The notes: generated by a model not told the origin, from the sequence alone. A stretch of DNA of 64,000 bases from a bacterium (GCA_016716565.1 JADJWC010000002.1:372001-436000), one strand, 5' to 3'; counted from the stretch's first letter, positions 1-9,814 are shown. Numbers and translations: made by a program.

Positions 1-3000
1 TCAACCATTTCCAGACAAATTTTTATCATTTCTTCGGCAGAGGAAATGTTCTCTTCAGTGTTTTCCGTTTTAGATCTTTTTGATTTCAAGTTGATATTTT
101 TTTTGCCAAAATCACCTTCACTAAACTTTAAAGAAAATATTTGTGCACCAGCGGGTCGGTATTCGCTTTGAAGTTCACGTTTAATTAATTCTTTGGCAGC
201 AAAAAGATACAGCGGAAGTTGCAATGAAATTCCACTGGAGAGTTCCTCAGAAGTCGGCTTTGTTCCTCCAAGTTTGTAATCAACAACCTTTAATGTTTTG
301 TTATCTCTGTTGATATCGATCCTGTCTATTTTGCCTCTCAGTTTTATTTTGCCTGTACTTATTGCTTCTTTGGATTTTTCGGGACTTCCCTCCTCTTTAC
401 GAACATCTCCAAAGCTCATTTCAAAAAATTCAGGTACGTAGCCGCCGTCACTTTTTCTTTCCTCTTCCAAAAATTTATACAGAATAGATTCTCTTTTGAT
501 ACCATTGATGCCGAGAAGCTTCTCCCGCTCATAAAAAGAAACTTCAGGATTAAGCTGGAGCTTATCAAATCTGCTTTCCGCTATTTTAAAGAGAAGCACT
601 TCTGCTTTTTTAAAGTCTTCTTCAGAACAATTGAACAATGCAATCCCATTTTTCTTCAATGCCGAATAAAATTCATAAAGAATTGAATGAATAAGACTGC
701 CGTACTCAAATGCTTCAAGCTCTTCCACAGGTTCAACTACAGTTTCGAGCTTGAGAATATTCTCGACAAAATATTTATAAGGACACTTTGCATAATTCTC
801 AAGCTGAGTTGCAGAGAATTCAGCTTCTGTTACTTCTGTCAGTTTCTTTTTGACTTCTTCATTTATTTCAGGTGAGATAAATCCTGTGTACTCGGATTCA
901 CCAAACGGATCTTCAAATCTTCTCCTGTCAATTTTTATTTCATTATCAATTGCCGTTATATCTAATCCCGTTTCATCAGCAAGGCTTAGTTTTATTCTTT
1001 CTTCTTCGGGGAGAGTTCCAATAAATTGAAGCAGCTCTTCTTTTGAATAAATTTCATTTTTAAAATCATCACTGCTGATCAATCTTGATTCAAACAACGA
1101 ATTAAAATCCTGCAGGAAACTTGACTGGACAAGTTCTCTTTTGCCATCCGTCTGTGGATAACTCAGATATAATTTTTTCTTCCAGGTACACAAAGCCTGG
1201 TAAAATAAATATCGCTGCTCAACCTGATGGCGAATTTCCTCTCTTGCAAAAGAACCTGAGAAAAATATTTCAGGTGTAAATCGTGTCGGCAGATCGCCGT
1301 CGTTCAATCCGCCGATAAAAAGATGATCAAAGTTTAGTCCGCGGATTTCATTTAGTGTTGTTATTTGAACTCCGTAACCCGGTTTTTCAGAAATATTATA
1401 TCTTGTAAAAGCTGCAGTGGTTCTTATCTGATTTAGATAAAAATGCAGAGAAAATTTTTCTTTACTGCCGTACTCTAGCTCAATCAGGCCGGTTATTTCA
1501 TCAATCAATTTAACAAAAGAATTAAATGCGATAGTATCATACTCAACAACATCAGATGGAGCGTTGAGCAGTATTGCAGGCAAATCCAGATTGAAAATCA
1601 GCGAAAGAATATTTTCCCGGAATTCAGTCGGAGTAAGTTTTAATGCGAATGGCTTGAGCTGGCTATTTATTTTTTCAAGTTCACTAAATGCAGATTTATA
1701 ATTTTTAATCTTTGTTTCAGATTTGACTGACGGATCATCTGCAGAAATCATTTCAGTGATTTTCGCATTAATTTTATTCGACCAGGTTTCGTATCCGGAA
1801 ACAATTTTCAGTTCTGCTGAAATTTTAAGCAGGTTGGATACATCAACTTTCAATCCTCCCAAAAATTCACTGCTTAATGCACGGAAAATATTTTTATAGT
1901 AAAAATCGTTCTCGAGGATTTCGAGAAAACTAACCAGTGCTTTAACAGGAGGTGAAGTGCTAAGAGAAAATCGGTCGGTCAGGTTAAAAGGAATTCCATA
2001 GACATTGAACCTGTCCCTGATAATTGCAGAATAATTTCCAATCAGGTTAAAGACGACACAAATTTTTTCCGGTTCGACTTTTTCATTAACCAGCAGTTTT
2101 TTGATTTCCTTTGCAATGAGCTCAACTTCTTCTTCTCTATTTAAAGAGTTGATACAACTAATTGAATCTTTGAAGTCATGTTCCTTTTTCTCAGGAATTC
2201 TTATCGATAAATTTTCTCTAACTATGTTTAAAAACCTTGATTGAGTTGTTGGTGAAATATCTTTGACTTCTTTAAATCCTTTGGCGACAAAATTATCATG
2301 GCAGGCATTCAGATGGGAAAAGACCAGCGGGTTGTATTTGTAATAATCAAGGATAACAAAAAGTTCAACATCGGCGACACCTGAAGCAGAGTTAATAATT
2401 TCAACTTCAGGTGCAGTGAATTCATCAAATCCGTTAACTAATACATATTTGCAGCTAGAGTAATTGAAATAGAATGCATCATCAAAATATTTTTTTTCTT
2501 TACTGTTCAGAGATGAATAAACATCGCCTGCTTCCATCAAATTATTTTTCAGAAGTGTTTCCTGATAATCATTGTAAACTTCTGTCATGTCAATTGCTTT
2601 TAGTTTTTCTCCGCCAGAAAGGTTTTTAGCTTCCTGCTTAAGTCGCTCAGGAGAAATCCCGTGCCTTTTGTATTCTGAAATTACATTCTTCACTCGCTCG
2701 AGCGTACCGAATGGAATCTGGTCTCTGTATTGTGAAAAATATTTCAGGTTTGTCTTTTTGAAACTGTGATTCAGCAAAAGAATTGCAGCCTGTTCGCTTA
2801 CCTGGTTAATATTGCCTTCAACTTCTGTAAGCATCTTTTCCGAAAAAGAACCGATGGTTTCTATTTTTAATCCCGAAAGCGAATTACCCGGGCTTAAAGA
2901 AATAAGATCGCGGGTCAGGTAACGGATTTTCCGTTTTGTCGGTACGATGAAAAGTACTTCATTTATTCGTCCTTCGCTCAATTTAGAATTGATTAAAAAA

Positions 3001-3041
3001 TCAACATCGACTTTTTCTATTTTGTGTTTTGTAAGAATCAT
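1..3041 (-). CDS. AddB-like PD-(D/E)XK nuclease/helicase-like protein (3' end outside window)
   Basis: Open frame of more than 1,000 codons from an ATG at 3041 that runs off the left edge, so the C-terminus is missing. I translated several parts by eye and all lie in one frame. The N-terminus reads LFIVPTKRKIRYLTRDLI, like the inactivated helicase domain of AddB proteins, with no Walker A lysine motif. The middle contains ITTLNEIRGLNFDHLFIGGL, a UvrD-like helicase C-terminal motif. The C-terminal part has YAKCPYKYF, then GSLIH, then DRID and VVDYKLG, which are the H, D and D-x-K residues of a RecB-family nuclease domain. Family knowledge: AddAB processes double-strand breaks for RecA loading. 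The partner AddA would be expected just left of the window. Whether the AddB iron-sulphur cysteines are complete cannot be seen. Confidence 0.85.
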   Translation of the reverse strand, partial: MILTKHKIEKVDVDFLINSKLSEGRINEVLFIVPTKRKIRYLTRDLISLSPGNSLSGLKIETIGSFSEKMLTEVEGNINQVSEQAAILLLNHSFKKTNLKYFSQYRDQIPFGTLERVKNVISEYKRHGISPERLKQEAKNLSGGEKLKAIDMTEVYNDYQETLLKNNLMEAGDVYSSLNSKEKKYFDDAFYFNYSSCKYVLVNGFDEFTAPEVEIINSASGVADVELFVILDYYKYNPLVFSHLNACHDNFVAKGFKEVKDISPTTQSRFLNIVRENLSIRIPEKKEHDFKDSISCINSLNREEEVELIAKEIKKLLVNEKVEPEKICVVFNLIGNYSAIIRDRFNVYGIPFNLTDRFSLSTSPPVKALVSFLEILENDFYYKNIFRALSSEFLGGLKVDVSNLLKISAELKIVSGYETWSNKINAKITEMISADDPSVKSETKIKNYKSAFSELEKINSQLKPFALKLTPTEFRENILSLIFNLDLPAILLNAPSDVVEYDTIAFNSFVKLIDEITGLIELEYGSKEKFSLHFYLNQIRTTAAFTRYNISEKPGYGVQITTLNEIRGLNFDHLFIGGLNDGDLPTRFTPEIFFSGSFAREEIRHQVEQRYLFYQALCTWKKKLYLSYPQTDGKRELVQSSFLQDFNSLFESRLISSDDFKNEIYSKEELLQFIGTLPEEERIKLSLADETGLDITAIDNEIKIDRRRFEDPFGESEYTGFISPEINEEVKKKLTEVTEAEFSATQLENYAKCPYKYFVENILKLETVVEPVEELEAFEYGSLIHSILYEFYSALKKNGIALFNCSEEDFKKAEVLLFKIAESRFDKLQLNPEVSFYEREKLLGINGIKRESILYKFLEEERKSDGGYVPEFFEMSFGDVRKEEGSPEKSKEAISTGKIKLRGKIDRIDINRDNKTLKVVDYKLGGTKPTSEELSSGISLQLPLYLFAAKELIKRELQSEYRPAGAQIFSLKFSEGDFGKKNINLKSKRSKTENTEENISSAEEMIKICLEMV

Positions 3042-3157
3042 TTTGGTAGAAGTTTATAAAAAATCATTTTGTGTTGAGAATATTTAATTTAACCCAGTAA
3101 TTTGCTGTTGATTCTGAAAAAAGGTTGATTATTTTAGAATCAGAAATTTAAGATAAT

Positions 3158-3802
3158 ATGCACCGTTTAATATTTTTAATATTGTTCATAATTCCAACTA
3201 CTTTTCTGTTTTCACAGGAAATTGGAGAACTCGTATCATCAAAGCCGCCTTTGAATTTTCCGAATAATGCTCTTGGATTCGATTTGCTCATCGGTGAAAG
3301 CGGGTTTGGCTTTGGCGGATTTTACAGAAGACAAATCAGTACAAATTTAACTGTGTTCGGTGATGTTTCCATTTCAGAAGCTAAAGATGAAAGAGAAGTC
3401 GAATACATCGATATTTACGGACAGACATTTACTTTTGGTAAACAAAACCGAGTATTCCAGATTCCGTTTACAATCGGTGCACAGTACAGATTTTTCGAAA
3501 AAGAATTAACCGATAATTTGCGTCCTTATATTAGTGCTGGCATTGGACCGACAATCGCATTAACAACTCCATACGCTGAAGAATTTTTCAGAGCCTTTTC
3601 GTACGCACAACCTCATTATGCTGTCGGAGGTTATGTTGGATTTGGAGCTAATTTTGGTCTGGATCAAAAAAATCTTATCGGTATTAACATGCGTTATTAC
3701 TACACACAATTCCTCGATGAAGGTGTGGAAATTCTCAAAGGCAGATACAAAAGCTATCTTGGAGGTTTCTTCATCACGATCAACTTCGGCTTTATGTATT
3801 AA
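3158..3802 (+). CDS. Predicted outer-membrane beta-barrel protein
   Basis: 214 residues. Residues 1-20 form a signal peptide ending near FLFSQE. The rest alternates aromatic and glycine-rich strands (GFGFGGFYRRQI, IGAQYRFF, YVGFGANFG, INMRYYY) and ends in an aromatic residue (FGFMY), as expected of a barrel inserted by BAM. No function can be assigned. It reads divergently from the nuclease gene and converges on the thioredoxin-like gene with about 15 bases between them. No clear Shine-Dalgarno sequence precedes the ATG, which is common in this phylum. Confidence 0.7.
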   Translation: MHRLIFLILFIIPTTFLFSQEIGELVSSKPPLNFPNNALGFDLLIGESGFGFGGFYRRQISTNLTVFGDVSISEAKDEREVEYIDIYGQTFTFGKQNRVFQIPFTIGAQYRFFEKELTDNLRPYISAGIGPTIALTTPYAEEFFRAFSYAQPHYAVGGYVGFGANFGLDQKNLIGINMRYYYTQFLDEGVEILKGRYKSYLGGFFITINFGFMY

Positions 3803-3817
3803 ATTTTTTTCAGCTTT

Positions 3818-4360
3818 TTACTTCTTCCATTTAATCGTACATCCAATAGTAAAAGTTTCGGGAACAGAAATTTCCTTGCCGGCTAAAAGCTCGTCGAGTG
3901 CGTTTCTTAAATAATGATTTTGAACTTTACCTGGTTCCTGCCAGTTATCGTCAATCTTTCCGTGGAAAGCAAGTTTTCTTGCTTTATCAAAAAGAAATAT
4001 TTCCGGTGTGTGAGTGGCATCATAAGCTCGGGCTGCTGATTGGTCTTCATCCCTCAAATACGGAAAATTAAATTTCTGTTCATTGGATCTCTTTTTCATG
4101 TTATCAAAGCTGTCTTCGGGATACCCTCTATCTTCATTTGAGTTGATTGCAACAACAGCTACTCCTCTATCACGATAGTCATTCTGAATTTGCTTGATTC
4201 TTCCTTCATAAGCCTGAACATATGGACAATGATTGCAGCTGAAAATAATTATCACCGCTTGTTTATCTGAAAAAGATTGTTGTGAATAATTTTTGCCATC
4301 AACACCGATCAAATTAAAATCAGGTGCTTGTGAACCAATCTTAAGAGTGTTCGTTGCCAT
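3818..4360 (-). CDS. Thioredoxin-fold (AhpC/TSA-like) protein, probably cytoplasmic
   Basis: 180 residues with a thioredoxin/redoxin fold. QAPDFNLIGVDG near residue 11 is the usual peroxiredoxin-family opening. SCNHCPYVQAYE places a CxxC redox pair at C42 and C45. There is no signal peptide, so it is probably cytoplasmic. This belongs to a widespread group of thioredoxin-family proteins with a CxxCPYV motif whose substrates are not well defined. The ATG at 4360 is supported by a GGGAG ribosome-binding site about eight bases upstream. A thiol-dependent peroxidase or disulphide reductase role is inferred from the fold only. Confidence 0.85.
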   Translation of the reverse strand: MATNTLKIGSQAPDFNLIGVDGKNYSQQSFSDKQAVIIIFSCNHCPYVQAYEGRIKQIQNDYRDRGVAVVAINSNEDRGYPEDSFDNMKKRSNEQKFNFPYLRDEDQSAARAYDATHTPEIFLFDKARKLAFHGKIDDNWQEPGKVQNHYLRNALDELLAGKEISVPETFTIGCTIKWKK

Positions 4361-4419
4361 ATAAAAACTCCCTTCTGATTTTAGTAAATAACACTGCTAA
4401 TAATTAAATTAAAATCGTT

Positions 4420-5919
4420 ATGAAAAAATCTCTTTTAACACAGCGTAATAATTCGTTCCATTTAATATTCTTTATCATTTTATTTTCAGGACACATTATG
4501 GCACAGGAAAAACAGATTGCCTGGGATCTTTATCATTCGTACGAAAGTTTCAACGAAAAAAGTTTGATCAACAGACGATTTAAACATTCGGACATTGTTC
4601 CGTTAATCGAACAACTGAAAAATAAAAATATTTTTAAGGTTGATAAAGCCGGAAAGTCTATTGAAGGAAGAGATATTTATGTAGTTTCATTGGGAACAGG
4701 TAAAACGAAAGTCTTTCTATGGTCGCAGATGCATGGGGATGAACCAACAGCGACCGCAGCGTTATTTGATATGTTTAATTTTTTTAATGATGATCATTCA
4801 TTCGCTGATTTTAAGAAATATTTACTCTCACATCTGACTATTTACATAATACCGATGTTAAATCCTGACGGTGCAGAACTTTTCCAGAGAAGAAATATTG
4901 TTGAGATTGATTTGAATCGTGATGTCATAAGACAGCAAACCAACGAAATGAAAATATTGAAAACAGTTTTTGATAACATTAAGCCCGACTTTGGTTTTAA
5001 TCTGCACGATCAGGGCAGAGATTATTCCGCCGGAATTTCTTTTAATCCCGCATCGATATCATTTCTTGCTCCTTCCCCGGATTACGATAAAAGTCTGACC
5101 GAGCCAAGAGAAGAAGCAATGAAACTTATCGGAAACTTATTCAATATTTTGAATGAATTCATCCCAGGTCATATTGCAAAGTACTCAGATGATTACGAAC
5201 CGAGAGCAGTCGGAGATAATTTCACAAAATGGGGAGCGAGTGTTGTTTTACTGGAAAGCGGCGGTTGGCGCGGTGACCGCGAGAAGCAATTTCTTCGGAA
5301 AATTAACTACATAACAATTTTATCTGCACTTAACAGCATTGCAAGTCAAACTTACAACACAACCGAATTAAGTGCGTATGAAGCAATTCCGCAGAATGAA
5401 AAATTTATGATGGATGTAATTCTCAGAAACCTTCAGGTTAAAAAAGATGAAATTGAATATACCATCGACATCGGGATAAACTTCGAAGAAAAAAATATTA
5501 ATGGTGCAAAAGATTTTTATCTCGAAGCAGAGATTGCAGATATTGGAGATCTTTCCGTATTTAGTGGTTATGAAGAGTTTGACTTTTCCGGTCATTCCGT
5601 TGAACCGGGAAAAACAAAAAAAAATATTTTTCATTCGTTGGATGAACTGAAAAAAACCGATCCGGCTCAACTCTATCAGGAAGGGTATACAAATGTAATT
5701 CTGAAGAATGATAATTTTCATGGTGAATATTCACATTTACCTTTCAATATTTTTTTGAGTGAAAAAAACATCTCGGAGGTTTCCATCAAAACAGAAGAAC
5801 CAGCTAACTTAATTATAAAAAAAGATGGGAAAGTCAGATACGCAATTGTGAATGGATTCATTATTGACGTTAATAATATCGAAAACTGGAATGGTAATTC
5901 TATTGTTTATGAAAAGTAA
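4420..5919 (+). CDS. M14-family zinc carboxypeptidase, secreted
   Basis: 499 residues with an N-terminal signal segment (residues about 12-28, cleaved near MAQE). The M14 fold is shown by QMHGDEPT, with zinc ligands H105 and E108; LNPDG; DLNRD, with a substrate-binding arginine near 167; NLHDQ, with the third zinc ligand H196; and VVLLESGGW, with the likely catalytic glutamate E279. All active-site residues are present. The C-terminal 180 residues are probably a beta-sandwich accessory domain. Family members remove C-terminal residues from peptides or cleave cell-wall peptides; the substrate here is unknown. The sigma-like gene starts 14 bases after the stop, so the two may be co-transcribed. 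Confidence 0.88.
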   Translation: MKKSLLTQRNNSFHLIFFIILFSGHIMAQEKQIAWDLYHSYESFNEKSLINRRFKHSDIVPLIEQLKNKNIFKVDKAGKSIEGRDIYVVSLGTGKTKVFLWSQMHGDEPTATAALFDMFNFFNDDHSFADFKKYLLSHLTIYIIPMLNPDGAELFQRRNIVEIDLNRDVIRQQTNEMKILKTVFDNIKPDFGFNLHDQGRDYSAGISFNPASISFLAPSPDYDKSLTEPREEAMKLIGNLFNILNEFIPGHIAKYSDDYEPRAVGDNFTKWGASVVLLESGGWRGDREKQFLRKINYITILSALNSIASQTYNTTELSAYEAIPQNEKFMMDVILRNLQVKKDEIEYTIDIGINFEEKNINGAKDFYLEAEIADIGDLSVFSGYEEFDFSGHSVEPGKTKKNIFHSLDELKKTDPAQLYQEGYTNVILKNDNFHGEYSHLPFNIFLSEKNISEVSIKTEEPANLIIKKDGKVRYAIVNGFIIDVNNIENWNGNSIVYEK

Positions 5920-5933
5920 CAGGCTGATTTAAT

Positions 5934-6764
5934 ATGCGTTCGAAATATTTAAAGGATCGGTTTAATACAAGCAAAGAAGAACTTCAGAGACTCGGAAATG
6001 AATTTACAAACAATGCACTGCCATTAGTAGATAAGCTTTACAATTTAACTTACTGGATTTTGCTGGATATTAGATCAACAAAAAAAATAATTCAGCAGGT
6101 ATTTAAAGAAACTATCGAAGACTGCGATATCACAAAAAATGAAGCTGACTGGCAAAGCTGGATCGAAAGAATCTGGATGCGTGAGATACTTGAATACTAT
6201 TCAGAAAAAGAAAATGATAGAAACACTGATTTTGGTTTCATCGAAAACTTTGAGACAGAAATTAATTCCGCTCGAACTTTGCTTAGCTCTGATTCAGCTT
6301 CAAAAAGAATTATGGAATTGCTACAAAAACTTCCGGCTGTATTGCGAATCCCACTGATGATGAGAGAAATTGCGCAATTTAATTATGAAAAAATTTCTGA
6401 TTTAATTGATGTGCCTGTTGGTGTCGTTGCCACACGTATTCACCGTGCAAGAAAGTTACTATACCTTTTTCTACTTAATAATTTCAATTATGAAGCTGAG
6501 AAAAGGAACTGGTCAGACGCAAAATCTTCTAAGTCAATTTTTGAATTAAGAAAATGTTCCTTAATGATTGATGAAGAGCTATCGGATGATGAAAAGATTA
6601 CATTTGAGGAATTAAGGAAGAAAAGCATCATTCCGGAAACTGAACTTTTCATTCAGAGTGAAATAAAGGAGTTGCTTCTTACTTTAACAAAGCAAACTTA
6701 TGACGTCCATTCGATTATGCGAAAAATCACAAAAAAAGCTTCAAAAAAATTTAACATCAGCTAA
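5934..6764 (+). CDS. ECF-like sigma factor with a C-terminal extension resembling a degenerate anti-sigma domain
   Basis: 276 residues. Residues 15-95 resemble sigma region 2 (helical, tryptophan-rich, WIERIWMREIL). Residues about 125-175 are a sigma region 4 helix-turn-helix: LLQKLPAVLRIPLMMREIAQ followed by YEKISDLIDVPVGVVATRIHRAR. The last 85 residues contain KCSLMIDEELSDDEKITFEEL. This resembles the first helices of zinc-finger anti-sigma domains but lacks the HxxxCxxC zinc motif. The sigma identity rests on the well-conserved region 4. The interpretation of the tail is inference. It follows the M14 peptidase gene by 14 bases. No separate anti-sigma gene is adjacent. Confidence 0.72.
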   Translation: MRSKYLKDRFNTSKEELQRLGNEFTNNALPLVDKLYNLTYWILLDIRSTKKIIQQVFKETIEDCDITKNEADWQSWIERIWMREILEYYSEKENDRNTDFGFIENFETEINSARTLLSSDSASKRIMELLQKLPAVLRIPLMMREIAQFNYEKISDLIDVPVGVVATRIHRARKLLYLFLLNNFNYEAEKRNWSDAKSSKSIFELRKCSLMIDEELSDDEKITFEELRKKSIIPETELFIQSEIKELLLTLTKQTYDVHSIMRKITKKASKKFNIS

Positions 6765-6933
6765 AAGTGACACTACAGTTTGTAAGAGATACAAATTCAA
6801 TATTCCATCAATATTAACAGTTTTCAAAGAAAATATTTAATCATTAACTGCGAAACTATTTTATAATCCCGAAAATTTGACTATCGGATGGGTTAAGCTT
6901 AAATTTGTAGCCTGAATTAATTAAGAGTTGAGT

Positions 6934-7326
6934 ATGGCTAGGATAAAAAACATAGAGGCATTTTGTAATTCGTGCGGTTCTGTTCAAAAAATGGAAATAA
7001 CGAGCAGTGTAACCGGCGAGGAATCCGAGTATAAAAAATGGGCAAAATGCAAATCCTGTAAGCAGGTAATGATAGTAGACATTAGCGATATTTTGAAAAG
7101 CAACAGCGCTTCCCTTGAAGGTATCGAAAATCAAGATTGTAAAAAATATTCTCCGCTGAGCACATTTGAGATTGGAGAAACGATTTATCACGAGAATTGG
7201 GACGATTTCGGTAGAGTTCTTTCAAAAGAAACTCTCTCTAACGGAAAAAGCTCAATTTCTGTGGAATTTCAAAAATCAGGTTTAAAAAAATTAATCGAAT
7301 CACTAAATAACCAAGAAGCGAGGTGA
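6934..7326 (+). CDS. Zinc-ribbon protein upstream of rpsU
   Basis: About 130 residues from ATG 6934. An in-frame TTG six bases upstream is less likely, because AAGAG lies just ahead of the ATG. The N-terminal half carries two CxxC pairs (FCNSCG and KCKSCK), a zinc ribbon. The C-terminal half, starting near FEIGETIYHENWDDFGRV, looks like a small SH3/KOW- or CarD-like beta domain ending in a basic helix. It is probably a nucleic-acid-binding or RNA polymerase-associated protein, but no specific function can be named. The stop lies six bases before the rpsU start, so the two genes form an operon. Confidence 0.7.
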   Translation: MARIKNIEAFCNSCGSVQKMEITSSVTGEESEYKKWAKCKSCKQVMIVDISDILKSNSASLEGIENQDCKKYSPLSTFEIGETIYHENWDDFGRVLSKETLSNGKSSISVEFQKSGLKKLIESLNNQEAR

Positions 7327-7332
7327 AATAAT

Positions 7333-7521
7333 TTGGTTGGCATTTCTATTGGAGAAAATGAATCCATTGATAAAGCATTAAGACGTTTTAAGAAGAAATA
7401 TGAAAGGTCAGGAGTTCTTAAAGAGTATAAGAAACGTACTTTTTTCGTAAAGCCTTCTGTGAAGAAACGTATGGAAAAAATCAAAGCCGCCCGTCGCTTC
7501 CAGCGAACTGATGAATATTGA
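7333..7521 (+). CDS. rpsU: 30S ribosomal protein S21
   Basis: 62 residues. It matches bS21 throughout: an N-terminal strand, then SIDKALRRFKKKYERSGVL, KRTFFVKPSVKKR, and a very basic tail. bS21 sits near the anti-Shine-Dalgarno end of 16S rRNA. The start codon is TTG at 7333, chosen because a good AGGTG ribosome-binding site lies seven bases upstream and the family begins with a short strand at this point. A strong terminator follows immediately. Confidence 0.95.
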   Translation: MVGISIGENESIDKALRRFKKKYERSGVLKEYKKRTFFVKPSVKKRMEKIKAARRFQRTDEY

Positions 7522-7526
7522 TTTTG

Positions 7527-7550
7527 AAACCCCTCTTCGAGGGGTTTTTT
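7527..7550. terminator. Rho-independent terminator shared by rpsU and the LOG gene
   Basis: Perfect stem AAACCCCTC / GAGGGGTTT with a three-base loop, followed by a T-run on the + strand and preceded by an A-run. It can therefore work for both convergent genes. Confidence 0.92.
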
Positions 7551-7551
7551 A

Positions 7552-8403
7552 TTACCTAAGATGCAGAACAGGTTCTATTACTGCAGGTTCTTTTTCTTTT
7601 GAATAATATTTTTTAAGATGTTTTATAACTGAATCGTATGCTTCATCAATTGTATCGCACATCGAAAATACATTTAAATCAGATTTGCTTATCATTCCCA
7701 TCTCAACCAATGCATCGAAATTTAATATTTTGCTCCAGTACTTTCTGTCATAAATAATTACAGCAAGTTTCTTCCTTACTTTGGCAGTCTGGACTAGCGT
7801 TAATATTTCAAATAGTTCATCCATCGTTCCGAAACCACCAGGAAAAATAACCAGTGCTTTTGAGAGATACGCAAACCAGAATTTTCGCATAAAGAAATAA
7901 TGAAATTCAAAACTCAAATCGGGTGTAACATAGTTGTTAACAAATTGTTCGAATGGTATGCTGATATTCAAACCGATTGAATATCCACCGGCTTTCTTTG
8001 CACCTTTATTTGCGGCTTCCATAATGCCGGGTCCACCGCCTGTACATATTATAAATCTGTTTGCTGTGGTTTCGAGATTCAACGACCATTCAGTTAATCT
8101 TCTGGACAGTTCAACTGCATCTTCGTAGTACCTTGACATATCAAGATACAACTGTGCTTCCCGCAGCTGCTTTGCAAAGTTTTCGGTTTGTTTTGGATTG
8201 GAATTCTTGATTTTGTTATAATCTTTCAGTGCATCTCTGCGCGACTTAAGACGAGCGGAACCAAAAAATACGATGGTGTCCATCACTTTATATTTTTTGA
8301 ACTTGCTTTTAGGCTGAAGATATTCCGTAAGAATTCTGATGGATCTTCCATCAGAAGAATTGAGAAAATCAATGTCCTGGTACGCTTTGACTGTTTTACT
8401 CAT
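7552..8403 (-). CDS. LOG-family (TIGR00730-like) nucleotide-binding protein
   Basis: 283 residues from ATG 8403, preceded by an AAGGTAAA ribosome-binding site. A GTG at 8526 would add 41 residues that do not look like the family. Landmarks: DTIVFFGSAR at the first Rossmann strand, TGGGPGIMEAANKGA, and PGGFGTMDELFEILT, which is the PGGxGTxxE signature of lysine-decarboxylase-like/LOG proteins. Characterised relatives are cytokinin-activating phosphoribohydrolases, or the purine nucleotide nucleosidase PpnN. The substrate here is uncertain. It converges on rpsU across a shared terminator. Confidence 0.88.
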   Translation of the reverse strand: MSKTVKAYQDIDFLNSSDGRSIRILTEYLQPKSKFKKYKVMDTIVFFGSARLKSRRDALKDYNKIKNSNPKQTENFAKQLREAQLYLDMSRYYEDAVELSRRLTEWSLNLETTANRFIICTGGGPGIMEAANKGAKKAGGYSIGLNISIPFEQFVNNYVTPDLSFEFHYFFMRKFWFAYLSKALVIFPGGFGTMDELFEILTLVQTAKVRKKLAVIIYDRKYWSKILNFDALVEMGMISKSDLNVFSMCDTIDEAYDSVIKHLKKYYSKEKEPAVIEPVLHLR

Positions 8404-8560
8404 TTTACCTTTTGAAATAATTTGATAGTTAAATATTGAATGTTTACGAACGGGATTATTTATTTGTAGGTAATAATTATTTCCGTTTTTGACGAAGGAA
8501 ATATAAACATATTGTATATTATCCACATTTAAATTTGATAAATATTACTACCAGGGCTTA

Positions 8561-9814
8561 ATGTATTCTTACATAAAATTAGTTTTAATTCTTCTATGTT
8601 TTTCAAAACCACACGCTGAAACTCCGGATAGAATAATTCAGCAATTAAATGACATGATTCAAGAAGTACCGGCAAGCACCAAAATGGCAATCATGATCTA
8701 TGACCCGCTGACTCAGGATACTTTGGTAAGCATTAATCATACATCGTCAATGATTCCAGCTTCTAATACGAAGTTATTTACCACAGCAACCGCTCTTGAG
8801 CTAATGGGCGGGGATTACTTAATATCAACAAAAATTTTTGCTGATGATGAAGATTTTTCTGACGGTGTATTAGATGGTAATATCTACATTAAAGGTTTTG
8901 GCAATCCCACTTTCACAACAGAAAATCTTGAAGATCTAGTTAACAAGCTTTACCAGGCAGGTCTTCGAAAAATTACAGGGAATATTTTTGGCGATGATAC
9001 CTACTTCGATAATATTTATTCAAGAGATGACTGGATAAGTGAAGAAAGAGCAAATGTAAAACTCCCTCCAATATCAGCACTCGTCATTGACAGAAACAGA
9101 ACAGTTGTAACAAAAAAACGCAAAGGCAGATACAGAAACTACTTTGTAAACGTTAAAGATCCACCTTCGTACGCAGCTAAAATGTTGAAAGAAAAATTAA
9201 AGGTATATGGAGTTGAAGCTGAAGGAAAGTCTCTATCTGGTAAGACACCAGATAATTCGATATTATTATTAGAATCTTCTATCGAACTTAGAGAACTAAT
9301 AAAAGAAATCAATAAAAGCAGCGATAATTTTTATGCTGAATGTTTATTTAAAACTCTGGGTTCATACTACAGTGGTCAACAAGGAAATTCATTCTACTCA
9401 ACACAGGCAGTACTGAATTTTATTGAAGATAACAGCATTTATTCAACAGGAACAAAAATAGTTGATGGTTCAGGTATTTCACGATTTGACCAGGTTACCG
9501 CGGGAGCAATAGTAGGTTTATTGGAGAAAGTTTATTTCAACATAGAACAATTCGACGACTTTTATAACTCTCTCAGCATAGCTGGAATCGATGGAACTCT
9601 GCATAGACGCATGATAGGAACCACTGCAGAAAATAATTTCAGGGGAAAAACCGGTACTTTGAATGGAGTGTCTTCTTTGGCTGGTTATGTCACTACTGCA
9701 GACGAAGATGACTTAATTGTCTGTATTATATTTGAGTTTGTTGAAGGAGGTGCAAGCAAGCACAAAAAAATACAGGATAGAATTGTTGAAGCATTGGCCG
9801 ACTGGAAAAAATAA
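8561..9814 (+). CDS. dacB: D-alanyl-D-alanine carboxypeptidase/endopeptidase, PBP4 (S13) family
   Basis: 417 residues with an N-terminal signal segment, so periplasmic. All three active-site motifs of S13 penicillin-binding proteins are present: SxxK as S68-N-T-K71, SxN as S254-D-N256, and KTG as K363-T-G365 in FRGKTGTL. VDGSGISR near 301 is also typical of the family. The enzyme trims or cleaves DD-peptide bonds in peptidoglycan. The length fits family members that have a reduced inserted domain compared with E. coli PBP4. A TAAATTTG box at 8530-8537 could be the -7 element of its promoter. A bidirectional hairpin follows. Confidence 0.93.
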   Translation: MYSYIKLVLILLCFSKPHAETPDRIIQQLNDMIQEVPASTKMAIMIYDPLTQDTLVSINHTSSMIPASNTKLFTTATALELMGGDYLISTKIFADDEDFSDGVLDGNIYIKGFGNPTFTTENLEDLVNKLYQAGLRKITGNIFGDDTYFDNIYSRDDWISEERANVKLPPISALVIDRNRTVVTKKRKGRYRNYFVNVKDPPSYAAKMLKEKLKVYGVEAEGKSLSGKTPDNSILLLESSIELRELIKEINKSSDNFYAECLFKTLGSYYSGQQGNSFYSTQAVLNFIEDNSIYSTGTKIVDGSGISRFDQVTAGAIVGLLEKVYFNIEQFDDFYNSLSIAGIDGTLHRRMIGTTAENNFRGKTGTLNGVSSLAGYVTTADEDDLIVCIIFEFVEGGASKHKKIQDRIVEALADWKK

